Source of the DNA: Pseudomonadota bacterium
GTDB taxonomy: Bacteria > Pseudomonadota > Gammaproteobacteria > Xanthomonadales > Xanthomonadaceae
Assembly: GCA_023423235.1 (NCBI GenBank)
Contig: JAFAFY010000078.1
Span: forward strand, 1-10,404
Direction of reading: 5' to 3'
DNA: 10,404 bases
The notes below the pieces were generated by a model. That model searched no databases and had not been told where the DNA came from. It saw only the letters and a list, made by a program, of their open reading frames with translations. The translations under genes were made by a program, and so were the position numbers. Every line of letters begins with the position of its first letter. Within the stretch, counting starts at the first letter, position 1. Shown one piece after another: positions 1 to 5,004 of this stretch.

Positions 1-43
1 CCGTCAGCCCGTCCCGCCCGCACCTTTCCTGCGCTATCTTGGC

Positions 44-103
44 GCCCAACAATTCGTTCAAGCCGATGCCGCTTCGCGGCACGGCTTAACTCAGGCGTTA
101 GGC
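44..103 (+). repeat. attC site 1 (60 bp)
   Basis: R'' is GCCCAAC (44-50) and R' is GTTAGGC (97-103). The interior folds as AAGCCG/CGGCTT, an unpaired A, then TGCCGC/GCGGCA closed by a small TTC loop. The unpaired base fits the extrahelical base that integron integrases use to choose the bottom strand. It ends the first, partial cassette (1-97). The 43 bases before the site hold no identifiable gene end. Confidence 0.92.
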
Positions 104-431
104 CTTGTTTCCCGCAGTGTCGTAGCAGCATCTTCGGTTCGCCTGTCGCACCCCGCGCATCTGTCGCGGTGGGCACCTTGCACGCGCGGTGAGGGCATCG
201 GCAGGCACTCGTGGCGCACCTCGGCTTCGGATAGGCGACGCTTCCGCACAAGTACGATCATCCTGAGTCGGCTTCGTGTTGGTTGGCGGTGCGGGTTCTT
301 GGGCGCGCGACCCGGGCAATCTGGCTTCGGCTGCGGCGAGCTCCAGCCCAAGCTGTCCGTCTAGACTTGTTGTACTGTTTGGCCCAGGGGTTGGGTCGCG
401 GCAGGTCGGGCAGGGGTGCCGGGCATCGGCG
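104..431 (+). other. Cassette body without a convincing gene (cassette 98-485)
   Basis: This 388-bp cassette has no ATG-started ORF with a good ribosome binding site in the cassette direction. The best candidate is a GTG-started frame at 276-437 (53 codons plus stop) whose TAA lies inside the R'' core of attC 2, a placement seen for genuine cassette genes; it lacks a Shine-Dalgarno sequence and resembles nothing I know. A TTG-started frame at 283-477 reads through the attC and ends in the attC-encoded tail FKPMPLRGTA, and long minus-strand frames also run into the attC; I regard these as chance frames in GC-rich DNA. The cassette may be non-coding, encode an RNA, or carry a decayed gene. Confidence 0.5.
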
Positions 432-491
432 GCCTAACAAGTCATTCAAGCCGATGCCGCTTCGCGGCACGGCTTAATTCCGGTGTTAGGC
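432..491 (+). repeat. attC site 2 (60 bp)
   Basis: R'' is GCCTAAC (432-438) and R' is GTTAGGC (485-491), exact inverse complements. The interior is almost the same as in site 1, with the same stem, bulged A and loop. It closes cassette 98-485; the integrase cut is expected between 485 and 486. Confidence 0.93.
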
Positions 492-515
492 TTCAATCAC
501 AAGGATCCCTGAGAC

Positions 516-911
516 ATGAAGAAAGTAGCCCCGATTCTAATAAGCGCATTACTGGCCGGAGGTATGGCTCTCTCAGGTTGTGCGGATAACACAACTGGAG
601 CAATACCGACCCAGCAGGAGATGGATTCTGCACAAGCTGACGCCCAAACGGAGGCTGCGAAACGCGGCTGGATAGACCTCAAGCCACTCACTGCGGAGGG
701 CGCAAGTAACGCCACGATGGACGGCACTGTTCATGATGTGCAGTACTACACGGACAATCCGGAGGAACGCGCGCAAATTATTTCTAAATGTGACTCCGAT
801 CCGGGGCGCCTCGACGAGCATCCAAATTGCGTCAACGCAAGGCAGGCGGCATGGGATGCAAAGATGAAGCCAGGAAATAACGCACTCCCGAAGCTCCCAG
901 ACAACCTGTAG
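516..911 (+). CDS. EexN-family (entry-exclusion-like) lipoprotein, cassette gene
   Basis: A 131-residue predicted outer-membrane or periplasmic lipoprotein. The N-terminus has Lys-Lys, a hydrophobic stretch and the lipobox LSGC with Cys22 as the lipidation site. The C-terminal half (about 72-111) matches the EexN-family pattern as I remember it: HDVQYYTDNPEER, two cysteines (Cys92, Cys105) and HPNCVNARQA. Family members named for plasmid EexN are linked to entry exclusion, in which a recipient carrying the lipoprotein blocks uptake of a plasmid using the matching VirB/Trb-type transfer system. The start follows AAGGAT (501-506) at 9 bases spacing, only about 25 bases after attC 2. The stretch 23-70 between lipobox and motif is longer than I expect and is polar. 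It is alone in its cassette with no transfer genes nearby, so exclusion activity here is an inference from the family. Confidence 0.82.
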   Translation: MKKVAPILISALLAGGMALSGCADNTTGAIPTQQEMDSAQADAQTEAAKRGWIDLKPLTAEGASNATMDGTVHDVQYYTDNPEERAQIISKCDSDPGRLDEHPNCVNARQAAWDAKMKPGNNALPKLPDNL

Positions 912-916
912 GTGAA

Positions 917-1028
917 GCCTAACAATGCGTTCAAGCCGACACCGCTTCGTTCCACAAAGCACATGGCAGGTACAGCTTGCCATGTGCTTTGCTCCACTAC
1001 GCGGCGCGGCTTAACTTAGGCGTTAGGA
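917..1028 (+). repeat. attC site 3 (112 bp) with an inserted perfect 14-bp hairpin
   Basis: R'' is GCCTAAC (917-923) and R' is GTTAGGA (1022-1028), with A in place of the usual final pyrimidine. The outer arms match the other sites (AAGCCG near 933, CGGCTT near 1007), but the tip is replaced by a longer sequence containing CAAAGCACATGGCA (955-968), a 9-base loop, and its exact inverse complement TGCCATGTGCTTTG (978-991). It closes cassette 486-1022. Natural attC sites vary in length mainly in this terminal structure, so it may still recombine. Confidence 0.85.
955..991. repeat. Perfect inverted repeat inside attC 3
   Basis: Two 14-base arms (955-968 and 978-991) are exact inverse complements around a 9-base loop (969-977). 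This extends the tip of the folded attC. No T-tract follows on the plus strand, so a classical terminator is unlikely, though the hairpin would also form in a transcript running from the lipoprotein cassette into the next one. Confidence 0.85.
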
Positions 1029-1043
1029 TACAAGGAAGTTGGC

Positions 1044-1508
1044 ATGAAGTTGTTGATCACCAAGTTCTTCAGAATTACCTTTTCGCTAGTTCTTGGCGGA
1101 TTGCTGGCTTTAGTTCTCTTGCTTGCAACCTGTATTGCGCTAGATGTGGCTTCTGCTTTGATGTCACCTATCAAATCCGGTGATGCTGCAATTGGTCGTT
1201 CTGGCGACAGCTCATTCGGGAGCTCGGCGGCTGTCTTGTTCATCATATTTGGCCCCATAGTTTTTCTGGTTGGCTCGGTCGCGCTATCTTTTCCTGCGTA
1301 TCATTTCCTCTACCGAGATCCGGTTTTGGGGAACGCCAAACGATCAGTCCAGCTACTCATTTTTGCGATTACGTCAAGCTTGATTGGCTGCGCTTCAGCT
1401 GTGTACTTCGGAAGTAGATTCGTGACTTGGGGCATCTCTGGCTTTGTTATTGGCTTGCTTCTCGGCACCCCTATCGTCTGGCTGCGGGAAACCAAGAGCA
1501 AGGCCTAA
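1044..1508 (+). CDS. Four-helix membrane protein of unknown function, cassette gene
   Basis: A 154-residue predicted inner-membrane protein with hydrophobic segments at about 10-33, 61-86, 102-122 and 127-147, a polar Ser/Gly-rich loop at 41-60, and a basic C-terminus (LRETKSKA). The start follows AAGGAA (1032-1037) at a spacing of 6, and the cassette leaves no room for an earlier one. The stop TAA (1506-1508) lies inside the R'' core of attC 4, the compact arrangement common in integron cassettes. Base composition is much lower in GC than in the genes after 3358, pointing to a foreign origin. I recognise no family; four-helix proteins of this size are common unknowns in cassettes. Being coding and membrane-bound is well supported; function is open. 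Confidence 0.85.
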   Translation: MKLLITKFFRITFSLVLGGLLALVLLLATCIALDVASALMSPIKSGDAAIGRSGDSSFGSSAAVLFIIFGPIVFLVGSVALSFPAYHFLYRDPVLGNAKRSVQLLIFAITSSLIGCASAVYFGSRFVTWGISGFVIGLLLGTPIVWLRETKSKA

Positions 1509-1562
1509 CAGTTCATTCAAGCCGATGCCGCTTCGCGGCACGGCTTAGCTCAGGCGTTAGGC
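1503..1562 (+). repeat. attC site 4 (60 bp)
   Basis: R'' is GCCTAAC (1503-1509) and R' is GTTAGGC (1556-1562), perfectly complementary, with the same internal stem and loop as sites 1 and 2. It closes cassette 1023-1556 and overlaps the last two codons and stop of the membrane-protein gene. Confidence 0.93.
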
Positions 1563-1613
1563 GCGTGGTTTCACTATTGGGCTGCTGCACTGCCCTTCGG
1601 CAGGGAGGTCGAC

Positions 1614-1784
1614 ATGTTGTTTCTACAGGGGTCGCTGCATCTGAAAATTCAATGGGCAAGCGCCAGGCCGGCCAGCATTTCGGACATCAGGTCGGCAGGC
1701 TTGCCAGCAACCCCGGCAAGCCTTCGGATGCATGGCTTGCCTAACCATTCGCTCAAGCCGATGCCGCTTCGCGGCACGGCTTAG
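1614..1784 (+). CDS. Possible small protein of the 236-bp cassette (uncertain)
   Basis: Cassette 1557-1792 is too short for a normal gene. The frame shown has ATG at 1614 behind a strong Shine-Dalgarno sequence AGGGAGG (1602-1608, spacing 5) and encodes 56 residues beginning MLFLQGSLHLKIQWASARP. It runs through most of the attC and ends in the attC-encoded tail LKPMPLRGTA. A competing frame in another phase, 1565-1744 with GTG start and no clear ribosome site, encodes 59 residues and stops at the TAA within the R'' core. Neither resembles a family I know. Good ribosome binding favours the first, stop placement the second; the cassette may instead be non-coding. Confidence 0.3.
   Translation: MLFLQGSLHLKIQWASARPASISDIRSAGLPATPASLRMHGLPNHSLKPMPLRGTA
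1697..1723. repeat. Perfect 9-bp inverted repeat upstream of attC 5
   Basis: AGGCTTGCC (1697-1705) and GGCAAGCCT (1715-1723) are exact inverse complements around the loop AGCAACCCC. A third copy of GGCTTGCC follows at 1734-1741, at the edge of the attC R'' core, and could compete for pairing. No T-run follows, so this is not a classical terminator; it could be structure in a small RNA or mRNA. Confidence 0.7.
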
Positions 1785-1798
1785 CTCAGGCGTTAGAC
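1739..1798 (+). repeat. attC site 5 (60 bp)
   Basis: R'' is GCCTAAC (1739-1745) and R' is GTTAGAC (1792-1798), giving one mismatch between the cores. The interior is the common stem with bulged A. It closes the short cassette 1557-1792. Confidence 0.92.
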
Positions 1799-1806
1799 CT
1801 CATGCC

Positions 1807-2182
1807 ATGAGATATCGCAACCTGCTCGCTGCATTAGCTGTTCTTGTCACTCTGCGGCTGCAAAAACGATGCACTTAGCAGCAGCCATGCCACACGGGCT
1901 GATGCCGCCGACACAATTGGCCGAGGTTGGGTGCCAGCAGTACTTCCAGAGTCGGCCACAGATATACGTGAGACACACAACGTAGACTCAAATGTAGGTT
2001 ACGGCACTTTCCAATTCGGCTTGACTGATGCGTTTCAAGCGGCGCTCACGCCTATTCCGGCAGGCCACTCGGTGAGATCAGCGTCGCGCAAGGAGCTAGA
2101 GAGTTCCGGTTACATCTTATATACGTACGAGGACTTTGACATAGCCGTCGATTGGAAGGACCGTAGGGGCAGTTCTGGCTAA
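1807..2182 (+). pseudogene. Cassette lipoprotein with a one-base frameshift in the signal peptide
   Basis: The main frame runs to TAA at 2180-2182 and encodes about 112 residues, including GRGWVPAVLPESATDI and an end DFDIAVDWKDRRGSSG. It opens with only the TTG at 1844 (SLCGCKNDAL). The ATG at 1807 in another frame encodes MRYRNLLAALAVL, a typical signal-peptide start. Removing a single base near 1844 joins them as AVLSLCGCKN, restoring a lipobox (LCGC). The simplest reading is a lipoprotein gene of about 124 codons broken by one extra base, or a sequencing error. If real, the product would lack lipidation or not be made, although weak initiation from TTG 1844 is possible. No strong ribosome site precedes 1807. 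I do not recognise the mature domain; its W, P and D-rich motifs look conserved rather than random. Confidence 0.65.
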
Positions 2183-2194
2183 GCCCCAAATAAG

Positions 2195-2254
2195 GCCCAA
2201 CAAATAATTCAAGCCGAGGCCACTTCCCGGCGCGACTTGATTCAGGAGTTAGGC
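2195..2254 (+). repeat. attC site 6 (60 bp, diverged interior)
   Basis: R'' is GCCCAAC (2195-2201) and R' is GTTAGGC (2248-2254). The length is unchanged, but the interior differs at many positions from sites 1-5: the tip is CACTTCCCGGCG and the outer arms are TCAAGCCG/CGACTTGA with mismatches. It closes cassette 1793-2248 and may be less efficient. Confidence 0.88.
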
Positions 2255-2286
2255 GGCGATGAAGCAAGATCGCAACTGGAGACTCG

Positions 2287-2670
2287 ATGAAACCCAATGT
2301 GCCGTCTGCTGAAGAATATGCCTCCGAGCGTGCTCAATTCGCCGCTCTTGATGTCGTCGATCTCAACAAACTGCAGCGCGCGTTCGCCGATCCTTACAAA
2401 AATCAGTTCCTGCTCGACGCCAATGGCGAGTGTATGCGTTTGTCTGTCTTTGAGGGCGAGTATCGCTGGCACTGCCACCCAGGAACCGACGAACTGTTCT
2501 TGGTCTTGGCCGGTGAGCTACACATTGAGTTCAAGGATCGCCCAACGGCGATCCTTGCCCCAATGCAATGTCTGGTCGTTCCGACAGGTAGGATTCACCG
2601 GACGCGGACGATCGACCGGGCTGTCAACGTCACGTTTGAGCGGCAAGGTGCGGAGACTTTCTTTGTATAG
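2287..2670 (+). CDS. Small single-domain cupin protein, cassette gene
   Basis: A 127-residue cytoplasmic protein with both cupin motifs. Motif 1 is at 57-76: G57, H62, H64, E69 and G76 (WHCHPGTDELFLVLAG). Motif 2 is at 99-114: P99, G101, H104 and N114 (PTGRIH). The two His of motif 1, Glu69 and His104 would form the usual metal site. Single-domain cupins of this size serve many roles (isomerases, dioxygenases, sugar or metabolite binding), so no substrate is assigned. The start at 2287 follows GGAG (2278-2281) at a spacing of 5; an ATG at 2259 in another frame stops quickly. The gene ends just before attC 7 and is alone in its cassette. Fold assignment is strong; reaction is unknown. Confidence 0.9.
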   Translation: MKPNVPSAEEYASERAQFAALDVVDLNKLQRAFADPYKNQFLLDANGECMRLSVFEGEYRWHCHPGTDELFLVLAGELHIEFKDRPTAILAPMQCLVVPTGRIHRTRTIDRAVNVTFERQGAETFFV

Positions 2671-2672
2671 CC

Positions 2673-2732
2673 GCCTGACAACCAGTTCAAGCCAACGCCG
2701 CTTCGTGGCACGGCCTATTTCAGGCGCTAGGC
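2673..2732 (+). repeat. attC site 7 (60 bp, degenerate cores)
   Basis: R'' is GCCTGAC (2673-2679) and R' is GCTAGGC (2726-2732), where GTTAGGC is normal. The loss of the second T in the highly conserved GTT triplet should impair recombination. The interior stem is still present (AAGCC/GGCC arms, tip GCCGCTTCGTGGC). It closes cassette 2249-2726. Confidence 0.82.
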
Positions 2733-2748
2733 GCCCAGGAGAGTATCC

Positions 2749-3009
2749 GTGGTCGATATAGGAACTTGGAATCGACTTTCGGCTTATGATCAGAACGAGT
2801 ATCGACGCCACTCTTCTTATTTCATTAAAGCTGTCCTTGAATCTGGCACCGCTAACGGATTTGACTTTTTTCAGACCTATCATATTGATTCAGATGGCAA
2901 ATCCTTCTTTCTAACCAACGGATCAGAGCCATTCGCAGGTATAAGATGCCTTAGCCGCGAGGTGATCGAGGCGCTTTTAACGGATGCAGTCCAGAATTAT
3001 GGTCGGTAG
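2749..3009 (+). CDS. Hypothetical 86-residue cassette protein
   Basis: The frame starts with GTG at 2749 behind AGGAGAG (2737-2743) at a spacing of 5, and ends at TAG 3007-3009 just before the attC remnant. The product is small, soluble and rich in aromatic residues, with no signal peptide or membrane segment. A helical stretch (about 12-33, YDQNEYRRHSSYFIKAVLES) is followed by a probable strand region (38-56, FDFFQTYHIDSDGKSFFL) and a C-terminal helix (69-84). Its base composition is distinctly AT-richer than the chromosome on the right. I recognise no family. Start signal, length and position in the cassette make it a likely real gene. Confidence 0.75.
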   Translation: MVDIGTWNRLSAYDQNEYRRHSSYFIKAVLESGTANGFDFFQTYHIDSDGKSFFLTNGSEPFAGIRCLSREVIEALLTDAVQNYGR

Positions 3010-3018
3010 CCGTGGCGC

Positions 3019-3078
3019 GCGTAGCAATTCATTCAGGATGAAGCGGCTTCGCGGCACGGCTTAACTCAACCGCAAGCA
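3019..3078 (+). repeat. Decayed attC remnant at the end of the array
   Basis: The central part CGGCTTCGCGGCACGGCTTA (3043-3062) matches the tip and right arm of sites 1-5. The left core reads GCGTAGC at 3019-3025 where GCCTAAC is expected, the left arm is mostly lost (CAGGATGAAG), and the R' position (about 3072-3078) reads GCAAGCA with no GTT. The site is probably dead, fixing the last cassette in place and marking the distal boundary of the integron. Confidence 0.75.
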
Positions 3079-3297
3079 CCAGAATCCGATGTCTCGGTTA
3101 CGGTTCAAGTATCAAAGACGCAATTTCCTCAGCCGCCTGCACTTGCTTTCTTGCGTGCTCGCAGCCATCTGTTGCACAGCAACCGCCTGCACTTGACGTG
3201 CAAGCAGAGCCGACGGTGACGCCAGATAGCATTGAGGCCTGAGGCCACCACTGGCGATATATCCACGTCACTAAAGGATGCCTTCTGGGGGGATAGG
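3079..3297. other. Array-chromosome junction without a firm gene
   Basis: No well-supported gene is seen. A 35-codon plus-strand frame at 3089-3196 encodes MSRLRFKYQRRNFLSRLHLL followed by a hydrophobic Cys/Ala stretch, like a signal peptide cut off from its protein; it lacks a ribosome site. A 13-bp direct repeat CCGCCTGCACTTG lies at 3133-3145 and 3183-3195, offset by 50 bases. A minus-strand frame across this stretch ends at 3098 in EEIASLILEP but extends into the antiporter gene, so I do not call it. The stretch may be the debris of a further cassette that lost its attC. Confidence 0.45.
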
Positions 3298-3357
3298 ATG
3301 CGCAGCACGACCAAGCTTGTTGCCGCATCACGATCCCCCGTCCGGCCGAATGCATAG
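3298..3357 (+). CDS. Possible 19-codon leader ORF coupled to the MATE gene
   Basis: ATG at 3298 follows a purine-rich GGGGGGATAGG stretch and opens a frame encoding MRSTTKLVAASRSPVRPNA, with TAG at 3355-3357. The very next base begins the MATE start codon in the same frame, and that start has no Shine-Dalgarno sequence of its own. Terminating ribosomes could therefore re-initiate on the antiporter. Alternatively, it is a chance frame or an old N-terminal extension ended by a nonsense mutation. Confidence 0.3.
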   Translation: MRSTTKLVAASRSPVRPNA

Positions 3358-4887
3358 ATGCCACCCAGCCAATCACCCTCCCCCGCCTCTCCCCGCGACC
3401 TGACCACCGGGGCGATCGCGCCGACGCTGTTCGTGTTCGCACTGCCCATCCTGGCGGGCAATGCGCTCCAGTCGCTCAACGGCTCGGTCAATGCGGTGTG
3501 GATCGGGCGGTTCCTCGGCGAGGACGCGCTGGCGGGCATCGCCAATGCCAACAACATCCTGTTCTTCCTGCTGGGCGCGGTGTTCGGGGTGGGCATGGCG
3601 GCGACGATCCTGGTGGCGCAGGCGATCGGCCGCGACGACCTGGGTGGGGCACGCCGGGTGATCGGCACCAGCGCGACGTTCTTCCTGTCGGCGTCGATCC
3701 TGATCGCGCTGGCGGGCCTGCCGCTGTCACGGCCGGTGCTGGAATGGATGGGCACGCCGGCGGGGGCGCTGCCGCACGCGGCGGCGTACCTGCGGGTGAT
3801 CTTCCTGGCCGTGCCGTTCCTGTACGCGCTGGCGTTCCTGTCGGCGATCCTGCGCGGTGCGGGCGATGCGCGCACGCCGTTCCTGTTCCTGCTGCTGGTG
3901 GTGGCGCTGGACATCGTGCTGGTGCCGCTGCTGCTGTTCGGCGTCGGACCACTGCCGGAGATGGGCATGGCCGGCGCGGCGACCGCCAACCTGATCGCCA
4001 ATGCGCTGAGCCTGGCGGCGATGCTGGCGTGGCTGCGGCATCGCCGCCACCGCCTGTGGATCAGCCGCGACGAGCGCCACCTCTACCGCCCCGACTGGAC
4101 CATCGTGCGCGCGCTGGTGGGCAAGGGCCTGCCGATGGGCCTGCAGATGGTGATGCTGTCGGCGGCGATGATCGCGATGATCACCATGGTCAACCGCCAC
4201 GGCGTGGCCACCACTGCGGCCTACGGCGCGGCGCTGCAGCTGTGGACCTATGTGCAGATGCCGGCGATGGCGATCGGCGCGGCGTGCTCGACGATGGCGG
4301 CGCAGAACGTCGGCGCGCAGCGATGGGACCGGGTCTCGGCGGTCGCCCGCTACGGCGTGCTGTTCAACTTCCTGCTGACGGGGCTGCTGATCGCGCCGCT
4401 GATCCTGCTCGACCGCTACACGCTGGCCTTGTTCCTGCCCGAGGCCAGCGCTGCACTGGAGATCGCCCGGCACCTGAACCACATCGCCATCTGGTCGTTC
4501 CTGTTCTTCGGCGTGACCTTCGTGATGTTTGGCGTGGTGCGCTCGACCGGCGCGGTGATCCCGCCGCTGGTGATCCTGGCGGTCGCGCTGTGGGGCATCC
4601 GGGTGCCGTTCGCGACGCTGCTGCAGCCGGTGCTGGGTGTCGACGCGATCTGGTGGAGTTTCCCGGCCAGCGCGCTGTGCGCGATGCTGCTGTCGGTGGC
4701 CTATTACCGCTGGGGCGGCTGGCGCCAGGCGCGGATGCTGCCGCCCGAGCGGCGCGCGGAGATCGCGATTCCCGCCGAAGTGCCGGGCCAGCCACCTACG
4801 CCGGTGGCGGACATGCCGCCCGGAGAAGACGCGACGCGTGCGCCGCACACAGCGGATGCAGTGCGCGCGGACGCCATACGCGACTGA
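3358..4887 (+). CDS. MATE-family multidrug/Na+ (or H+) antiporter
   Basis: A 509-residue inner-membrane protein with about 12 hydrophobic segments in two similar halves, as in MATE exporters (NorM/DinF superfamily). Typical features are the first helix FALPILAGNALQSLNGSVNA, followed by VWIGRFLGEDALAGIANAN and GVGMAATILVAQAIGRDD; the second half begins near residue 258 (KGLPMGLQMVMLSAAM) with AAQNVGAQRWDR as the counterpart. MATE proteins export cationic drugs or metabolites using a Na+ or H+ gradient; the substrate here is unknown. Length is slightly above the usual 450-480 because of a polar Pro/Ala/Glu-rich C-terminal tail (about 455-509). The start at 3358 puts the first helix near residue 22, but it lacks a ribosome site and directly follows the stop of a tiny upstream frame. 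Codon use is strongly GC-rich, unlike the cassettes. This is the first clear chromosomal gene after the integron. Confidence 0.93.
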   Translation: MPPSQSPSPASPRDLTTGAIAPTLFVFALPILAGNALQSLNGSVNAVWIGRFLGEDALAGIANANNILFFLLGAVFGVGMAATILVAQAIGRDDLGGARRVIGTSATFFLSASILIALAGLPLSRPVLEWMGTPAGALPHAAAYLRVIFLAVPFLYALAFLSAILRGAGDARTPFLFLLLVVALDIVLVPLLLFGVGPLPEMGMAGAATANLIANALSLAAMLAWLRHRRHRLWISRDERHLYRPDWTIVRALVGKGLPMGLQMVMLSAAMIAMITMVNRHGVATTAAYGAALQLWTYVQMPAMAIGAACSTMAAQNVGAQRWDRVSAVARYGVLFNFLLTGLLIAPLILLDRYTLALFLPEASAALEIARHLNHIAIWSFLFFGVTFVMFGVVRSTGAVIPPLVILAVALWGIRVPFATLLQPVLGVDAIWWSFPASALCAMLLSVAYYRWGGWRQARMLPPERRAEIAIPAEVPGQPPTPVADMPPGEDATRAPHTADAVRADAIRD

Positions 4888-5004
4888 ACCGCCCGGAACC
4901 CGCGGCCCGCGGCGCCTTGACCCGGGTCCGGCGCGATGCCATCCATGAACCTGTCAGCCAGCTTGCTGGCGTGCCCGACACGACGCCCACGACGGAGGCC
5001 GCCC

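Larger units (their letters stand above)
1..3078 (+). mobile_element. Distal part of a chromosomal integron gene-cassette array
   Basis: Eight sites of the attC (59-base element) type occur in one orientation, each with an R'' core like GCCTAAC, a central hairpin and an R' core like GTTAGGC. Cutting after the G of each R' core gives these cassettes: 1-97 (partial), 98-485, 486-1022, 1023-1556, 1557-1792, 1793-2248, 2249-2726 and 2727 to about 3072. Where a gene is clear it reads rightward and is followed by its attC, as in integrons. No integrase or attI is present; by this polarity they should lie to the left. The similarity of successive attC sites is typical of sedentary chromosomal integrons rather than of mobile resistance integrons, whose sites are heterogeneous. 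The cassette genes have mixed base composition, several clearly AT-richer than the genes after 3358. No antibiotic-resistance gene is recognised. Confidence 0.93.

Noticed and set aside
573..997. Minus-strand frames antisense to the EexN-like gene
   Set aside because: They oppose the cassette direction, run into the attC and lack ribosome sites, while the plus-strand lipoprotein is well supported.
1..3078. A CRISPR array, suggested by regularly recurring near-identical 60-bp repeats
   Set aside because: The repeats have integron R''/R' cores, the spacing is long and irregular (about 240-540 bases), and the intervening DNA contains genes.
3098..3442. Minus-strand frame at the integron-chromosome junction
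   Set aside because: Its start lies antisense within the MATE gene and no family or ribosome site supports it; only its last 40 residues look vaguely protein-like.
3727..4848. Long minus-strand open frames antisense to the MATE gene
   Set aside because: The translation is Arg/His/Gln-rich without any domain; it is the expected complement of strongly GC3-biased coding DNA.
4936..5004. Earlier start (4936) for the secreted-protein gene
   Set aside because: It would place 23 Arg/Pro-rich residues before the signal peptide, and lacks the GGAGG found before 5005.
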